From NCBI GenBank assembly GCA_973895155.1, contig OZ316891.1, positions 7,006,001 to 7,070,000 of the forward strand: a stretch of 64,000 nucleotides of DNA, given 5' to 3'. The position numbers were made by a program, and so were the translations under genes. Every line of letters begins with the position of its first letter. Position 1 is the first letter of the stretch. This document shows positions 1 to 10,870 of the stretch, one piece after another. A model generated the notes under the pieces. It made no database searches and had not been told where the DNA came from. It saw only the letters and a program-made list of their open reading frames with translations. This stretch comes from Marsupella aquatica (lineage: Eukaryota > Marchantiophyta).

Positions 1-205
1 AGGGACGTTGATCTCCTGTCCTCCACAAAAACCTCGAAGAAAAGGGAGCCAATGGAGGGGCTGATATGTGTCAAAATTAATTCCCAACTGGTACTCCACA
101 AAATGCTCCCAAAAAGGGGAGCCAAATAGCCAATGGAGGGACGGTAATCTCAAGTCCTACCAAAAATCCCCTGACAAAGGGGAGACAATGGAGGGGCTGA
201 TATTA
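1..205. repeat. two diverged copies of a short repeat
   Basis: A segment containing 'ggagccaatggagggg' and 'gctgatat' occurs at about 41-66, and a related version occurs at about 116-205, each preceded by a similar stretch with 'tcctccac' or 'tcctacc'. The copies are imperfect. No coding function is evident; an open frame at 68-571 has no recognisable family. Confidence 0.45.
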
Positions 206-614
206 TTACGCCCAAAGCGCAACGAAAGCCTGCCATGCATTAGAAGATCCAAAACTACGTGTTACTCGGAGCCAATGGATGAGAATGTTTCTATTTGTGA
301 GAACCGGTTTTGTAAGATACACTCGCCCCTTGGAATGTGCGAAATGCCAAGTAGTGTAAGCTCGTCTAAGAATAATCATTCGCTGCTGCCGATCAAAAGT
401 ACACTCCACAGATTCCCAAAGAAAGACAAACCAAGCCCAGCCGACTGCCCAAAATCTAATGGACATCAATCCCCTCTCCAAAGTGAAGAAGGCTCACCAC
501 ACGGTCGATCCACTGCAATTAATGATGGCCGCTCTCATGCGAGTTGGGCTGAGCCTAGACACAGTACATAAGTGGCCGCATGGCCGCAGAGGATGTATCT
601 ACAGTGGCATGAGC

Positions 615-706
615 AACTGAGCTTGTTAGACTCCTGTTGTTCTCACTCAGTCGTGTCTACAACTGAGCTTATTAGACTTCTGTTGCTCTCAATCAGCCGT
701 GTCTAT
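615..706. repeat. 46-bp direct tandem duplication upstream of expansin
   Basis: Two adjacent copies start 'aactgagctt' at 615 and 661 and each run about 46 bases, with a few substitutions between them. They lie immediately upstream of the expansin start codon at 731, probably in its leader or proximal promoter. An open frame extends through them into the expansin, but the signal peptide shows that the protein starts at 731. Confidence 0.7.
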
Positions 707-730
707 CAGTGTCTATCACAAGCTTGCAGA

Positions 731-1483
731 ATGGGGAGATTTCTGCTTGCAACACTGGTGCTGCTGAGCAGCTGGGCTGCCATTGCAAGTGCGGGAGAGT
801 TGTGGCAGACTGAGACTTGGGCCAATGCTCATGCCACTTTCTATGGTGGAACGGATGCGTCCGGGACAATGGGAGGGGCCTGCGGATATGGAAACTTGTA
901 CTCGACTGGCTACGGAACTGACACTGCGGCTCTCAGCAACGCGCTTTTCAACAGCGGGCTCACCTGTGGAGCTTGCTTTGAGCTGCAATGCATTCAGTCC
1001 GAGTCGAGCTACTGCTACTCCGGCAAGAGCCTCGTAGTGACTGCCACCAACAACTGCCCGCAGGGTTCTTTCGGTGGCTGGTGTGACGCTCCCAAGGCAC
1101 ACTTCGATCTGGCTTACCCAGCTTTCGCCCAGCTCGCTCAAGAGGTCGCTGGAGTCATTCCCGTCCAGTTCAAAAGGGTGGCTTGCGGCAAGACTGGAGG
1201 GGTCCGCTTCACCATGAATGGGAATGCGTGGTTCGATCTAGTGCTGGTTTCCAATGTGGCAGGAAAGGGAGATGTTTCGTCCGTGTCGGTCCAGGGCAGC
1301 GGCATGAGCCCGGTCTCCATGTCCCACAACTGGGGCCAGCTCTGGTCATGCGGCGCTAACCTCGTCGGCAAATCTCTCACATTCACGGTCGTGCTCGGCA
1401 GCGGCGACTCCAAGACATTCACCAACGTTGCTGACAGTGGCTGGAGCTTTGGCTCAACCTACGAGGCCACCTCCAATTTCTAA
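731..1483 (+). CDS. alpha-expansin, single exon
   Basis: The product is 250 residues, the normal length of an alpha-expansin. These secreted proteins loosen cell walls at acidic pH without hydrolysing polysaccharide. Residues 1-21 form a hydrophobic signal peptide ending in IASAG. The double-psi beta-barrel domain follows, with the family's Cys pattern (GGACGYGN at 48-55, CGAC at 79-82), the NNCP segment at 107-110, the GGWC segment at 115-118 and the HFD motif at 124-126. The C-terminal grass-pollen-allergen-like binding domain has conserved aromatic residues near W201, W205 and W238. The open frame extends upstream to 572, but the Met at 731 directly precedes the signal peptide. The lack of introns is unusual in angiosperm expansins, which usually have one to three, and fits a bryophyte. 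Alternative: none serious; the alpha rather than beta class is supported by GGWC...HFD. Confidence 0.93.
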   Translation: MGRFLLATLVLLSSWAAIASAGELWQTETWANAHATFYGGTDASGTMGGACGYGNLYSTGYGTDTAALSNALFNSGLTCGACFELQCIQSESSYCYSGKSLVVTATNNCPQGSFGGWCDAPKAHFDLAYPAFAQLAQEVAGVIPVQFKRVACGKTGGVRFTMNGNAWFDLVLVSNVAGKGDVSSVSVQGSGMSPVSMSHNWGQLWSCGANLVGKSLTFTVVLGSGDSKTFTNVADSGWSFGSTYEATSNF

Positions 1484-1489
1484 TATCCC

Positions 1490-4050
1490 ATCGTACCGCA
1501 ATGCAACACGAGATGGTGTATCTGTCTGTCTAGCAGTCGCAGCAGCAGTAGCATTCAATCCAAGTTGCTGAATAGTAATTTTTACAAACAGCGTACCAAG
1601 TTTGGGCAGTAGGAACGAGGGTTGAGACAGTATGCTACGTAAACAATAGAGCTCACACGGACAGGAGAGGCGTGGATAGGCATTCTATCCCTTCAATTTA
1701 TTTGCGCCCCCTGACTAGAGTTTTTCGCAGTAGTTTGATACTAGGAGCAAGAGTTACGTAGCTGAGGTGAGTGTTCAACTAGTTGGCGACCCGCTACCTT
1801 GCCAAAGTTTATTAGAGTCGAGATGTACTGTGTCAAGAAGAAGATATGAACGTAGACGATGGCACATGAGGTTCCTAGGAGACAACAAGCTTCGGCGGGC
1901 GTCAGATGACTTTGTAACAATGATATCTATGTTATCCCTGGACTTGTAAGCCTTCCCGGCTGATCCTAAGTCCATAAATGAAATTGAGTCGTATTTTGTT
2001 TACCTGGCTTGTGCGTTTGGTTCCTTAGTTTCGATGATGGAAATATATGCTATGTTCTTGAGGATGAGTTTCGTGCAGAATATGCTCTCTCAAGTGGAAA
2101 GGAACTGCATTGGGAAGGTGACTTTTCGGTATGTACAATAACGACGATCTGAAACGTAGTACCGACGTTCAATTAATTTGGTGTTTCGGCCGTAAATCGA
2201 ATCTGTCGCTTCTTGCTTCTTGCTTCTTCTGTGTTCGGAGACCAAATGTACATATGAAGGGTTTTCTTTTTTGGTCGATTCTGGCTACCAGGAGTGACCA
2301 GTGTACAGTGAACACCAGTATAGTCTATAGGTAGGTGTGGTTTAAAAAGCGGGCTTATATATACTAAGTGACAAAACCACAAGATCATCACCGAAAATGC
2401 TGTAGCGTAAATTCTCCCGTACCAAACGTCCATCCATTTTTCGGTGAAAGCAAGAGCTAGAGTACGTTCCATCCGTCACTTTTCGAAAAGAGCCGCGGAA
2501 GTCACAGGCGTTGCCATTCAATTTTCGCTTCGTAAAACTATGTGAGTTTCTCGGTGACAGTAATTGTATGTTTCATCCGTCACTTTGGAAAACAGTTGCA
2601 GAAGTCACAGGCGTTGCAATTCAATCTTCTCTTCATCATAAAACTATGTGAGTGTCTGCTTAGGTCCACGGAATTCTGGTTCGTGGCCCTGCAGGTAATT
2701 CAAGGATTGCTAATAGAATTGTGTATCATTATTCTCCAGGAAATTCGGGCGTTAGGCCTATGTTCGTACTTCGTACTCCCCCGTATACCGTAATGTGAGC
2801 GGTGAGAAAGCTTGACCAAGGGTTGTTCCCCATAGCTAGTACTGTACGTAACGAATTTGCTGATTAGAATACTTTTGGATTGCCGTAGCCGAATGATCAG
2901 GATGTGGTAAACGGCAGGCGCAGTAGGAATAACTTGCTTGACCTCTTGCGCGGTGGACTTAGGACTCGGATTCCTAAAATGGTGGACGCGCCTGTATAGA
3001 AGTCAAAATCTTTAACTGCAATGGGAGTTCTCTTGTTCGCCCGGACGCGTGAAATGCCATTCACACTGAAGTGCTATCTGATCAATTTACAACGGGACCC
3101 ATTTCAGCTCGAATTCGTTCAGGACAAAGATAACGGATATTACGCCCTGAGATTTCTACAGTTGGACTCTCTCGAAGTCTTCTGGAAGAATGCCCCATAT
3201 ATACCGAGTTTTTCTCCTTGAACATCATGAGGGGATTCCTGAGCGTTAGGTTTGCAGTCCAAATTTGCTTTTGCCTTGAATGACTAAACTTCTCGTGCAA
3301 TCGACATTCATGAGGTCCAAATTATGGGTAGCCCACGAAGAGGTCGAACAGGCAGGGGTTTTGTGGCATGAGTCTTGACTCTGTTGGCTCTTCCGCCGTT
3401 GAAACGTGCTTGTATCTTTTATTGCATTTCGATCTGGTGGGCACCCTAGCTACATTTAGCTTAGTCTCCCTATTTTACTCTAAGCTTACTCTTTTCATTA
3501 TATTCGTTCTTGCTGTATAAATTGGTTCATTGTAAGCTATTCTACTGTCACTACCTCGTCAGAATTCATGAGTGCTAGCTTTTCTTCTTGTCATTAAATA
3601 AGTACGTGAAAGGGATTTTGGGGTTAAAACATGTGCTAACCAAAGGTCCCCAGGGAATGTGTTGGATTCATAACTACATAAACTTGTATCCTTGGTGTTC
3701 ATTCTGAGCCAGTATCAAACTCTTTTTTTATAGTATGATTGATTATTTAATTTATGCATAAATAGAATTTGAACCTATCCAAACTTACAATATAAATCAT
3801 CTTGAGTATTACCAACTAAATTAGGCATACTACTAGGAAAAAATGAAAATAAGGGGCACAAAGCCTACCTTCAAATGTTGCTTGTCAACCAAGTAACCTG
3901 GTAAGTTTAGGATGAATATTTACATAAAAGGGTCTATCATTCAGGCCATCTTCCAAGGACCATGTAATAGGCGCTAGAAAGAGAAGGCAAAGTGGCAGAC
4001 CTTCATTTGTATCGGACTTGCAGACACGTGTATCAAGTAAACACTCAAGT
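1490..4050. other. intergenic, no recognised gene
   Basis: Only short open frames without family resemblance are present. The stretch contains one tandem duplication (2441-2660, listed separately) and becomes AT-rich after 3.4 kb. Confidence 0.6.
2441..2660. repeat. 110-bp tandem duplication, two copies
   Basis: Copies start with 'tcggtga' at 2441 and 2551. They share 'catccgtcacttt', 'gaagtcacaggcgttgc' and 'aaaactatgtgagt' in the same order and spacing. Divergence is moderate, so the duplication is not recent. Confidence 0.75.
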
Positions 4051-4178
4051 CAAGAGCTTTTAGTGCCTGCTGAAAAAGTTGGCCTTAGTGATGCAACGAT
4101 GCCAAGTGTTGTATTGTGTAACACACAGTGAAAAAGGGGACTAAGGCCAACTTTTTAAGCAGGCACTAAAAGCTCTTG
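4051..4178. mobile_element. long inverted repeat: MITE-like element or hairpin precursor
   Basis: Arm 4051-4088 is the reverse complement of arm 4141-4178 over 38 bases, with a single mismatch by eye. The loop is 52 bases. The whole is about 128 bp and could fold into a long, nearly perfect hairpin. Size and structure fit a foldback or MITE-type non-autonomous transposon, or an inverted-repeat small-RNA precursor. No clear target-site duplication was identified outside the arms. Confidence 0.75.
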
Positions 4179-4301
4179 AATGAACACCAAGGAACAGCCG
4201 AACGTCAATTGCCATAAATTTTGGAAGGCCCAAATATTGAGTCCCCCTATTAGTCATAGACTTGAAAAGCACATTTTAGGCTAAAAGTTGCCTGCCAAGT
4301 G

Positions 4302-4322
4302 AATTTTGTCTAGACAAAATTT
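4302..4322. repeat. perfect 20-bp palindrome
   Basis: The sequence reads 'attttgtctagacaaaat' with one further matching base on each side. It lies about 125 bp downstream of the hairpin element in AT-rich DNA. It may be part of an element end; no function can be assigned. Confidence 0.5.
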
Positions 4323-4589
4323 TACTATCAGTCTGCTTCAGTTATGAAGGGGCTATTTGTTACCCATAATGCTCTGCTAGCAGCACCTTAATACACTTAT
4401 TTAAGGCCTAAGAGATTTTTATTTTCTACTAATTTGAGTAAAAGTACTCAAGAATGCTCACAATGACCTGATCCAAACCTTGAGTGTGCATTATTCTCAG
4501 GCAGGGCATGAAGTGGGTCTTCCTCTTTAAAATTTGATTTTCCTCCAAAGTTGTGTGTAAAATTTGAGTAAAGAGGTCCTTTTGGGGTC

Positions 4590-4830
4590 ATCATAATTGC
4601 ACATCAAAATATGACATATATGATGTACCACATGTCTTTATACCATGATAAACCTTATTATTGGTACTTTCAAATCAAAATATGACATATACAATGTACT
4701 ACATGTCATAGTAAACTTCATTCTTTTCTTAAGTCAGTGAGTTGATAATTGCACATCAAAATATGACATATATATATACAATGTGCCACATGTGTTCTTA
4801 CCATCATAAAACCTCATTTCTTTCTTACAC
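4590..4830. repeat. AT-rich repeats built on 'catcaaaatatgacatat'
   Basis: Three copies of the core 'tcaaaatatgacatata' lie at about 4604, 4675 and 4757. Each is followed by 'atgta(c)/(g)...acatgt' and then by 'cataaa'- or 'ataaac'-type segments. The spacing is irregular, about 70 to 85 bases. No coding potential is seen. Confidence 0.6.
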
Positions 4831-5224
4831 CTTATATTAAACACATTTCTTCTTACCATGATAAAGCTCATTAGTTTCTTACACCTTATATTAACACATT
4901 TTATGTATTACCACATTCACATTTTGATGTGTGATCACAGCAGAGGGTACTTTTACCGCCTGATAATGTCTTGGGAAATCCATCGGAATGGTCTAGGAAG
5001 TTTCGTATCAAGACCGCTTGGTCGCCTCTAGCGGAAGAACAGTCTGTTGACGCACCCACATGCAGTATCGTGAATCATCCCACCGATAATTATGATCTGC
5101 TTCGAGCACCTCCACCGAATCACCCATTTACCCAAAGTACCTGCGACAGTTGCCATTCCTGTGCCAACTTTGAATACTTTGAGCCCAAGAAGTACACCCG
5201 CACTGACATCTCCCTCTCCTTGTT

Positions 5225-5475
5225 CACTGTATTGACTACTACTGTAGTCAAGTGAGTTCATCATTAGGATTGGATTCAAGTAGTAGACTTACAGACTAGG
5301 ATTCTGCCAGCGGCAATGCGGCATTGACTACTGTAGTCAAGTACGCTGCTTATTAGTATTGGATTCAAGTAGTAGATTGGAATCCTGTCAAAGAAAATTG
5401 ACCACTGTAGTCAAGTACGTTGCAGATTAGGATTATTTGGCTTCAAGTAGTAGATTTGGATTCTGTTAAAGGCGC
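5225..5475. repeat. three-copy tandem repeat, about 85-95 bp unit
   Basis: Units begin with 'attgactac...tgtagtcaagt' (third unit 'ttgaccactgtagtcaag') at about 5230, 5322 and 5398. Each continues with 'attagga/tatt' and 'ttcaagtagtaga'. The start 'gactac..gtagtc' is itself a small palindrome. The array is noncoding. Confidence 0.7.
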
Positions 5476-5479
5476 TTTC

Positions 5480-6230
5480 TCAGGCGGAAGTAAGATTCGC
5501 TTGCTATCGTGCTGGAGTCAATTGAGTACAGTACCCCTCGTCTGTTGAGAGGATTCCTTGGCCACCTTTTTGCATAGCAGTCAAACTTTCCACTGCATAT
5601 TTATACATTTGAGAGTTGATGCAATTGGAGTAGGATCTCTTCTTCTGGCCCTTCACACTCTGGACGTGCGAAAACGCTGTCTTGCTGAAGTTAGGTAGGG
5701 CCGTCTGATCCACATTGCGAGCTTCATACAAGTATGTTTCAGTTCTCGATCAGGCCGACGGCGGATACGTAACGCTCTGAGTGACCTTTCTGCAGCTGGA
5801 CTCTGGCTGGAACTCTTTGGGAAGGATTCACCATAACGAATTGTTTTACAGGTACATGAGGGATGCATGTGCGGTGGGTTGCAGGCCAAATTTGTTTTTG
5901 CCTTGAATTAATGAGAATATAAGCACATCAAGGGAAAGAACTCTGGCCAAAGTAGTTTCAGAACGTCAGATCTGATGGGCATTGAACATTTACCTTACTT
6001 TCTCCATTTTTCTCCAAGATAGCTCTTTCAATTCTAGATCCATTAATTCTGCCTCCTTTGCAAAACCAAATCTACAAGATCGTGGATTATGACCACCAAA
6101 CCCTGTGGACAGAGAGGACCACTTCAGTATCACTAGTGATCCGTTCGTCTGACTGAGAGTGTCCTTGTTGTGTTGTCTGGGTGCTATATATGAAGATCGA
6201 ACATCTCGTGCACCTGACACGGACATCATT
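5480..6230. other. intergenic stretch upstream of the orphan membrane protein
   Basis: Short open frames on both strands show no family resemblance. The final part probably holds the promoter and leader of the gene starting at 6278. Confidence 0.5.
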
Positions 6231-6277
6231 CAGTCTGTTTGGTCTTGGGCAGCTGCTGCAGGCACCAAGTAAGCACG

Positions 6278-7189
6278 ATGAGAGGGACTCTAGCGCTGCC
6301 AATGGTCCTGGTGAGCATATGCTGTGTAGGGATGGTTGTGGAATCGAAGACCTCCAACCGAGACTCAGACGGGTACCTGCATTCCGGGTATGCGTGGCCC
6401 AAAACCATTCTATGGCACACACTTCGCTTTTCACCGGGCTCGCTCTGGTTTTTCTACCTTTTCCTCGCGGGATCCGTGCTCATGTATGTGGAAGTGCTCA
6501 TGTACGAGGTGCTTAAAAAATTGATAGGGAGTTCATGGGTAAAATCAAATGCTGGGGACCTCTCAGGGAGTTTCGGGGAGAAATTTCTTCTTGGCGTCGG
6601 CAAACAGATTGACATGGATATGCTTGTATCCTATCAAGCCTGTGCGCTGGGCTCGGGTTTGATCTATTTGAGTTTGGGCGTGGTGAAGCTATCAGACGTG
6701 ATGGAGGCGTACCTAGCGGGGATGGTGTCTGTCCAAGTGATCCTGTCCACCCCGCGTGTGCCTGGCAACAAGCTCGCTCGGCTGTTCTCCATGGAGGCCT
6801 TCATACTTTCCTCGGTGTTCGGGATCGCCATGCTCGACTCCTACCACCCGCTCAACGTGCTCAACGGAGTGTACTCTGTCGCGGCATCTCTGATCACTGT
6901 GATCCTCTTCCTCAGCGAACATTCAACTCCTTTTATGAGAGCTCTTTGGGACACGATCCTTAGCGTAGCGCAGATGCTTTTCTCTGTGATTGCCTTCGTT
7001 CTGGCAACCAGGGTGGAAGGTACGCACCGAGTGCCCATGTTCACGATTCTCGTCACTGCTTGCGTGTTCACAGGCATTGCTCGCAGCAGCGTGTCTGCTG
7101 TGACTAGCGGGAGCGATCACCGCTCCGAAGCCGACTCCAATCCATTCCAACACAACCACTCCGATACATTCCAACACAACCATTTATAA
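6278..7189 (+). CDS. secretory-pathway multi-pass membrane protein, unknown family
   Basis: The single-exon frame encodes about 303 residues from the Met at 6278; a longer frame begins at 6239. I chose 6278 because it gives a clean signal sequence (MRGTLALPMVLVSICCVGMVVES). About six or seven hydrophobic segments follow. One contains LWFFYLFLAGSVLMYVEVLMY, and others cover LGSGLIYLSLGVVKL, YLAGMVSVQVIL, FILSSVFGIAML, GVYSVAASLITVILFL, LFSVIAFVLATRV and MFTILVTACVFTGIA. The short C-terminal tail is polar and contains a twice-used motif, (N/D)xFQHNH. I do not recognise the family and assign no function. Length, continuous frame and membrane topology argue for a real gene. It could be a lineage-specific bryophyte protein. 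Confidence 0.6.
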   Translation: MRGTLALPMVLVSICCVGMVVESKTSNRDSDGYLHSGYAWPKTILWHTLRFSPGSLWFFYLFLAGSVLMYVEVLMYEVLKKLIGSSWVKSNAGDLSGSFGEKFLLGVGKQIDMDMLVSYQACALGSGLIYLSLGVVKLSDVMEAYLAGMVSVQVILSTPRVPGNKLARLFSMEAFILSSVFGIAMLDSYHPLNVLNGVYSVAASLITVILFLSEHSTPFMRALWDTILSVAQMLFSVIAFVLATRVEGTHRVPMFTILVTACVFTGIARSSVSAVTSGSDHRSEADSNPFQHNHSDTFQHNHL

Positions 7190-7199
7190 GTGGAATGAA

Positions 7200-9085
7200 G
7201 GAAGATATATTCACTGTGTCCTTGTAGGGTGTTTCATGCTTGGCCCTGGCTTAGAAGGTTGGAGATTGTTCCCGTCAACTTTTGGTCTCTTGTAAGGGCT
7301 CGAATAGTGGAGACCTAGACCGTCCTTGCGTTTCCCCATGCTTTGAAGTAGTCGTAGTCTTGTTGACCCTCGACGCTTTGATTTGCACCATTCCACACTA
7401 GTTGCACTGTTGAGAAACTCTGTACTCGAGTTCCTCCAGCAGCGTTTGTCAACAGGAGTACAACGACCGGATTTCCTGCTCTCGAATCATACGCAATAGT
7501 TGGCAAATTACGTACAAAGTTCTACATAATCATATACAACTCCAAAACTGCTTCAGGTCTGTGGATCACGGACGTGAGTCTAAGTATTAAAGTGGCCCGA
7601 CACTTCGTAATGATCGACAAGAGAGTGTGAATTTGAGCTTCATCTGTGATATCCAAATTCGGTTTTCTATGCTGCAAATCTTCAACCAACGTGAGAACGA
7701 GTAATGAAGGAGTATGGAAAGAGATAATGAATTTGAGTCTCGATCTATTGTGACATGTTGGAAAATGTTGATACGATAAATAAACAAGAAGTGTAATTTA
7801 ATCCCAGCTTTAAAGAGTTACACAGCTGTCATGTAAATTTGATTTAGTTTGGTGCAAATTGCTGCACAGAATTGAGAGCAAAGATGTGTCCGGACTCTAC
7901 GGTTCATACTCAGAGTACGAAAGTCTTGATGAGATACATGAACCGACAACTTGAAGGATTCAATTGGGTTCGCTTGGGATGCGTCTACTCTACTTGAGCA
8001 AAGCCTCGTTTACATTTATGAAAGAAGACTGAGGAGAGAAGACACGAGTTTCAACCAGCAAAAAGGGGTAGGAAAATGTATCATAGATTCGCTTGCAATC
8101 ATTTGGACTACAGTAATCACATGACCATGATCCTCGAATTCATGAAGGAATCATGTTTACCTCTAGCTCTCACACCTTGGGTGTCGAGGATTGCACCATG
8201 CACAGTTACGCCCTTACGTGACCATTCAGTTGAAGAAGCGTGCAATGGCCAATGTAAGTAATGTTCAACAATTTGGATGAAGACGCGATCCGAACTGTCG
8301 TCCACATTAAATCGCAGGCACTGTTGTCAAAAAATCATCAGATCGTGGACCTGCAGTCGTTATCACATCTGAAGAATCTCCATCCGTCTAGATCTTTCTT
8401 ACACACGCTTTTCTTTCGGTCTGTGTATAATTCTACAACTAAAAGTGACGGACGATATGACGGAGCTATCATCACTAGCTATCAGATCAATTTAGCCTGT
8501 CTGGTGCAAAATTAGAATACTCACTGTTCTGCTGCTCCTCTCTGCCGCTGCTGATCGAAGTTTCTCAATCAAAGAGGAAATCAAAGAAGGTCAACGAAGA
8601 AGGCTGAGACCTGGCTTCGCAATTGAGTGATCTATACTTGTTTCCAGGTTCCGAAATCCCGCCTTCTTGGTGCTATTATTGATCTTGTATCATTTAGTCC
8701 ATGATAATCATTACGAACACCTCACCTCGTGCTAAAATGCTTAATGGACGGCGTTGTTTAGGTGCTCATTAGGAGAGCCTTTCTCGATATATCAGATTCC
8801 ATTCACCGGATGATGGAATATGCTCGTGCTTGTTAAACTCCCTTCCACTCTAGGTACTGCACGGCGTATCCTCGATTCAGCCCACGAGGTAGATGGGGCA
8901 AATCTTCTCCCTCGTCTGACATACAACTCTGTCCCTGTTGAAGCGTTTTGGAATGGACACTTTTGTGCAGATGCTGTCGAATTCATACAGGGTGCATCAA
9001 TGGGGGTTCGGTTCTCTGCGAATCAGTAAAGAAGACAATCTCATCTGGTGAATATGAACGCTGTAGGCACAGAGAATTCCTACAA
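7200..9085. other. intergenic, no recognised gene
   Basis: Open frames of 60-85 residues occur on both strands, but none carries a recognisable domain. A minus-strand frame at 7315-7506 has moderately protein-like composition, without identifiable homology or a plausible gene structure. Confidence 0.5.
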
Positions 9086-9090
9086 TGCCT

Positions 9091-10870
9091 CTAAATTGCC
9101 ATATCCTCTTCCTGGTCAGACGACGAATCGGTATCGGACTCTCCCTCGTGCAGCATATCAGCTGCGAGAGTGTTCTTGTTATTGGCCGACGTTTTTCCAA
9201 TCCCGAAGAGAGCGGCGGGAAGGGCAAGTTTGGCGAGCAAGAGCCCAATCGTAATGGACAATCCGACCACCATCATATCGAACACGAAGCCCATTCCGGA
9301 CAGCACATCATCCTCCAGCATGGCAGCCACCCCCTGGACGCCAATTCCTCCCGGAACCAACAGCAGAATACCAGAAAGAACCATCACGAGTGGCAGATCC
9401 CCTCTCCAGTACGAATACGCGGTCCCTGTGACTCCCACGGCAAATGCAGCTACCACCGAGGATGCACTCCCTCCCAGGCGGTAACCTGCTATTGTCGATA
9501 CGATGAAGCCGACGCCAGAGGTAACGATCATCCCCGACCACTGATCCAACCGAGCGTTGAGAAGCACATTGGAGGCTACAGAGAACCCCACGAACCACAG
9601 AGGACTCCACCAGATGGACAGGTCGGGAAGGTCGCACTCCATGGTAGCAGGAGACTCCCAGAACACGAAATTCTCCCCCACGGCGATCCCAAACCCAAGC
9701 TGCAGCGCTGAAAATAGAGCGTACATGATCCGAGACGTACCTAGAGAAAGAAAAAAACACAGAAATCTTAGAAGAGAGACAGTTCACAGATCCTGCCCAA
9801 TCTTGAACCAGGTCAGAGTAAAACAAATTTAGGGAGACGATGCAAAGTCCGGACTGAAAGCAATCTGCCTTTTCACTGGGTCTTAAACCGAGCAGAAGAA
9901 AAGTTTTCACAATTGATTCGAGACGTACGTAAAGGAAAACAAATTCACACAACACTGTAGAGTTATGGTGAACTGTACCTGTGACATGGGCTTTGGCCAC
10001 CATCTCACTCACGCCTAGCGTGAGGGACAACCCCGGGAGGAGCTGCACCAGCGACGCCAGCACCATGGAGAAGAAGCAGAGGTTGAGGCTTCCGAAGAAC
10101 AGGCTGAGCAGGCGAGCCGCGAAGGAGACCACCAGAGCAGTCACAAACTCCTGCACACTTGCGAAGAGGTTCGATTCCGCCGCGACGAGGTCGAAGAGTC
10201 CTACGATTAAGCCCAGACCCAAACACATAAATGCGTCCCAGAGCGTCCCGTTGAAGAACAGGAGAGCGGACATCGAGGCCGAGAGAGAGTACCCGAAGAG
10301 ACGCCACCACCATTGTCCGAACTTCGGAGGAGAAGTGGCGATGGCCTTCAATCGCCAGTAAGCCAGGAGGAGAGGTGTCTCGTCCCTCCCAACGTGGTTG
10401 GCAAGGTGGTCTGCGCGCCCGAGCTTGTCAACGTCCAGCTCGTTTTCTACTGTGAGGATATGGAAGCCTTCCTCTTCTGTGTGGCCGGGGAAGCTCAGGA
10501 GGATCAGGGACGGGAAGACTGCAATGCTGACATCCACATCGAGCCTGTTGGCCGCTTTCTCGATGAGGTACTCTGTTCGGGATGCCGAGCTCCCGTAAGA
10601 GTGGAGAGCGATGGCGAGGCGCTGGAGGAACCGACAACGGAGACGGGAGTTTCCTCGACCGCCGCTCTTCTTGCCCTGCCACCGCCTAGCGACTTCTTCT
10701 TCGGTCATGGTTAACGCCCGTCGGACATCGCGCGAGCGCCCCCCGTGGTTGTCCGAAGTGTTTTCTTCACCGTTCTGCATGTTCCGTTTCTTCTTCCCTC
10801 TGTGATTGCGCCCGTTGTCGCTGCTAGCCATGGCTCCCGCCGCTTCCATCAGCCTGGTCTTAAGATCCAT
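9091..10870 (-). CDS. ThrE-like (DUF1212/DUF3815) multi-pass transporter
   Basis: Two exons, 10870-9979 and 9740-9091, encode 513 residues. The intron (9978-9741) has a GTACAG donor and CTCTAG acceptor, and splicing restores the family motif GTSRIMYAL across the junction. A hydrophilic, basic N-terminus of about 75 residues is followed by a soluble ThrE-type domain (FLQRLAIALHSYGSSASRTEYLIEKAANRL), then about ten membrane segments in two groups. The group after the junction is the ThrE_2-like half and includes the segment LVPGGIGVQG. The C-terminus is acidic and Ser-rich. Bacterial ThrE exports threonine and serine; fungal relatives are the Prm10 type. The plant substrate is unknown. Reading the first frame through the intron gives unrelated sequence, so the intron is real. 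The Met at 10870 is the chosen start; an in-frame upstream start codon at 10933 is possible. Confidence 0.85.

Noticed and set aside
572-730. N-terminal extension of the expansin frame (53 extra residues)
   Set aside because: The Met at 731 starts a clean signal peptide and gives the standard 250-residue length; the extension is encoded by a tandem duplication.
7211-7506. Minus-strand protein-like frame after the orphan membrane protein
   Set aside because: Two short overlapping frames, no domain and no supported start or exon partner.
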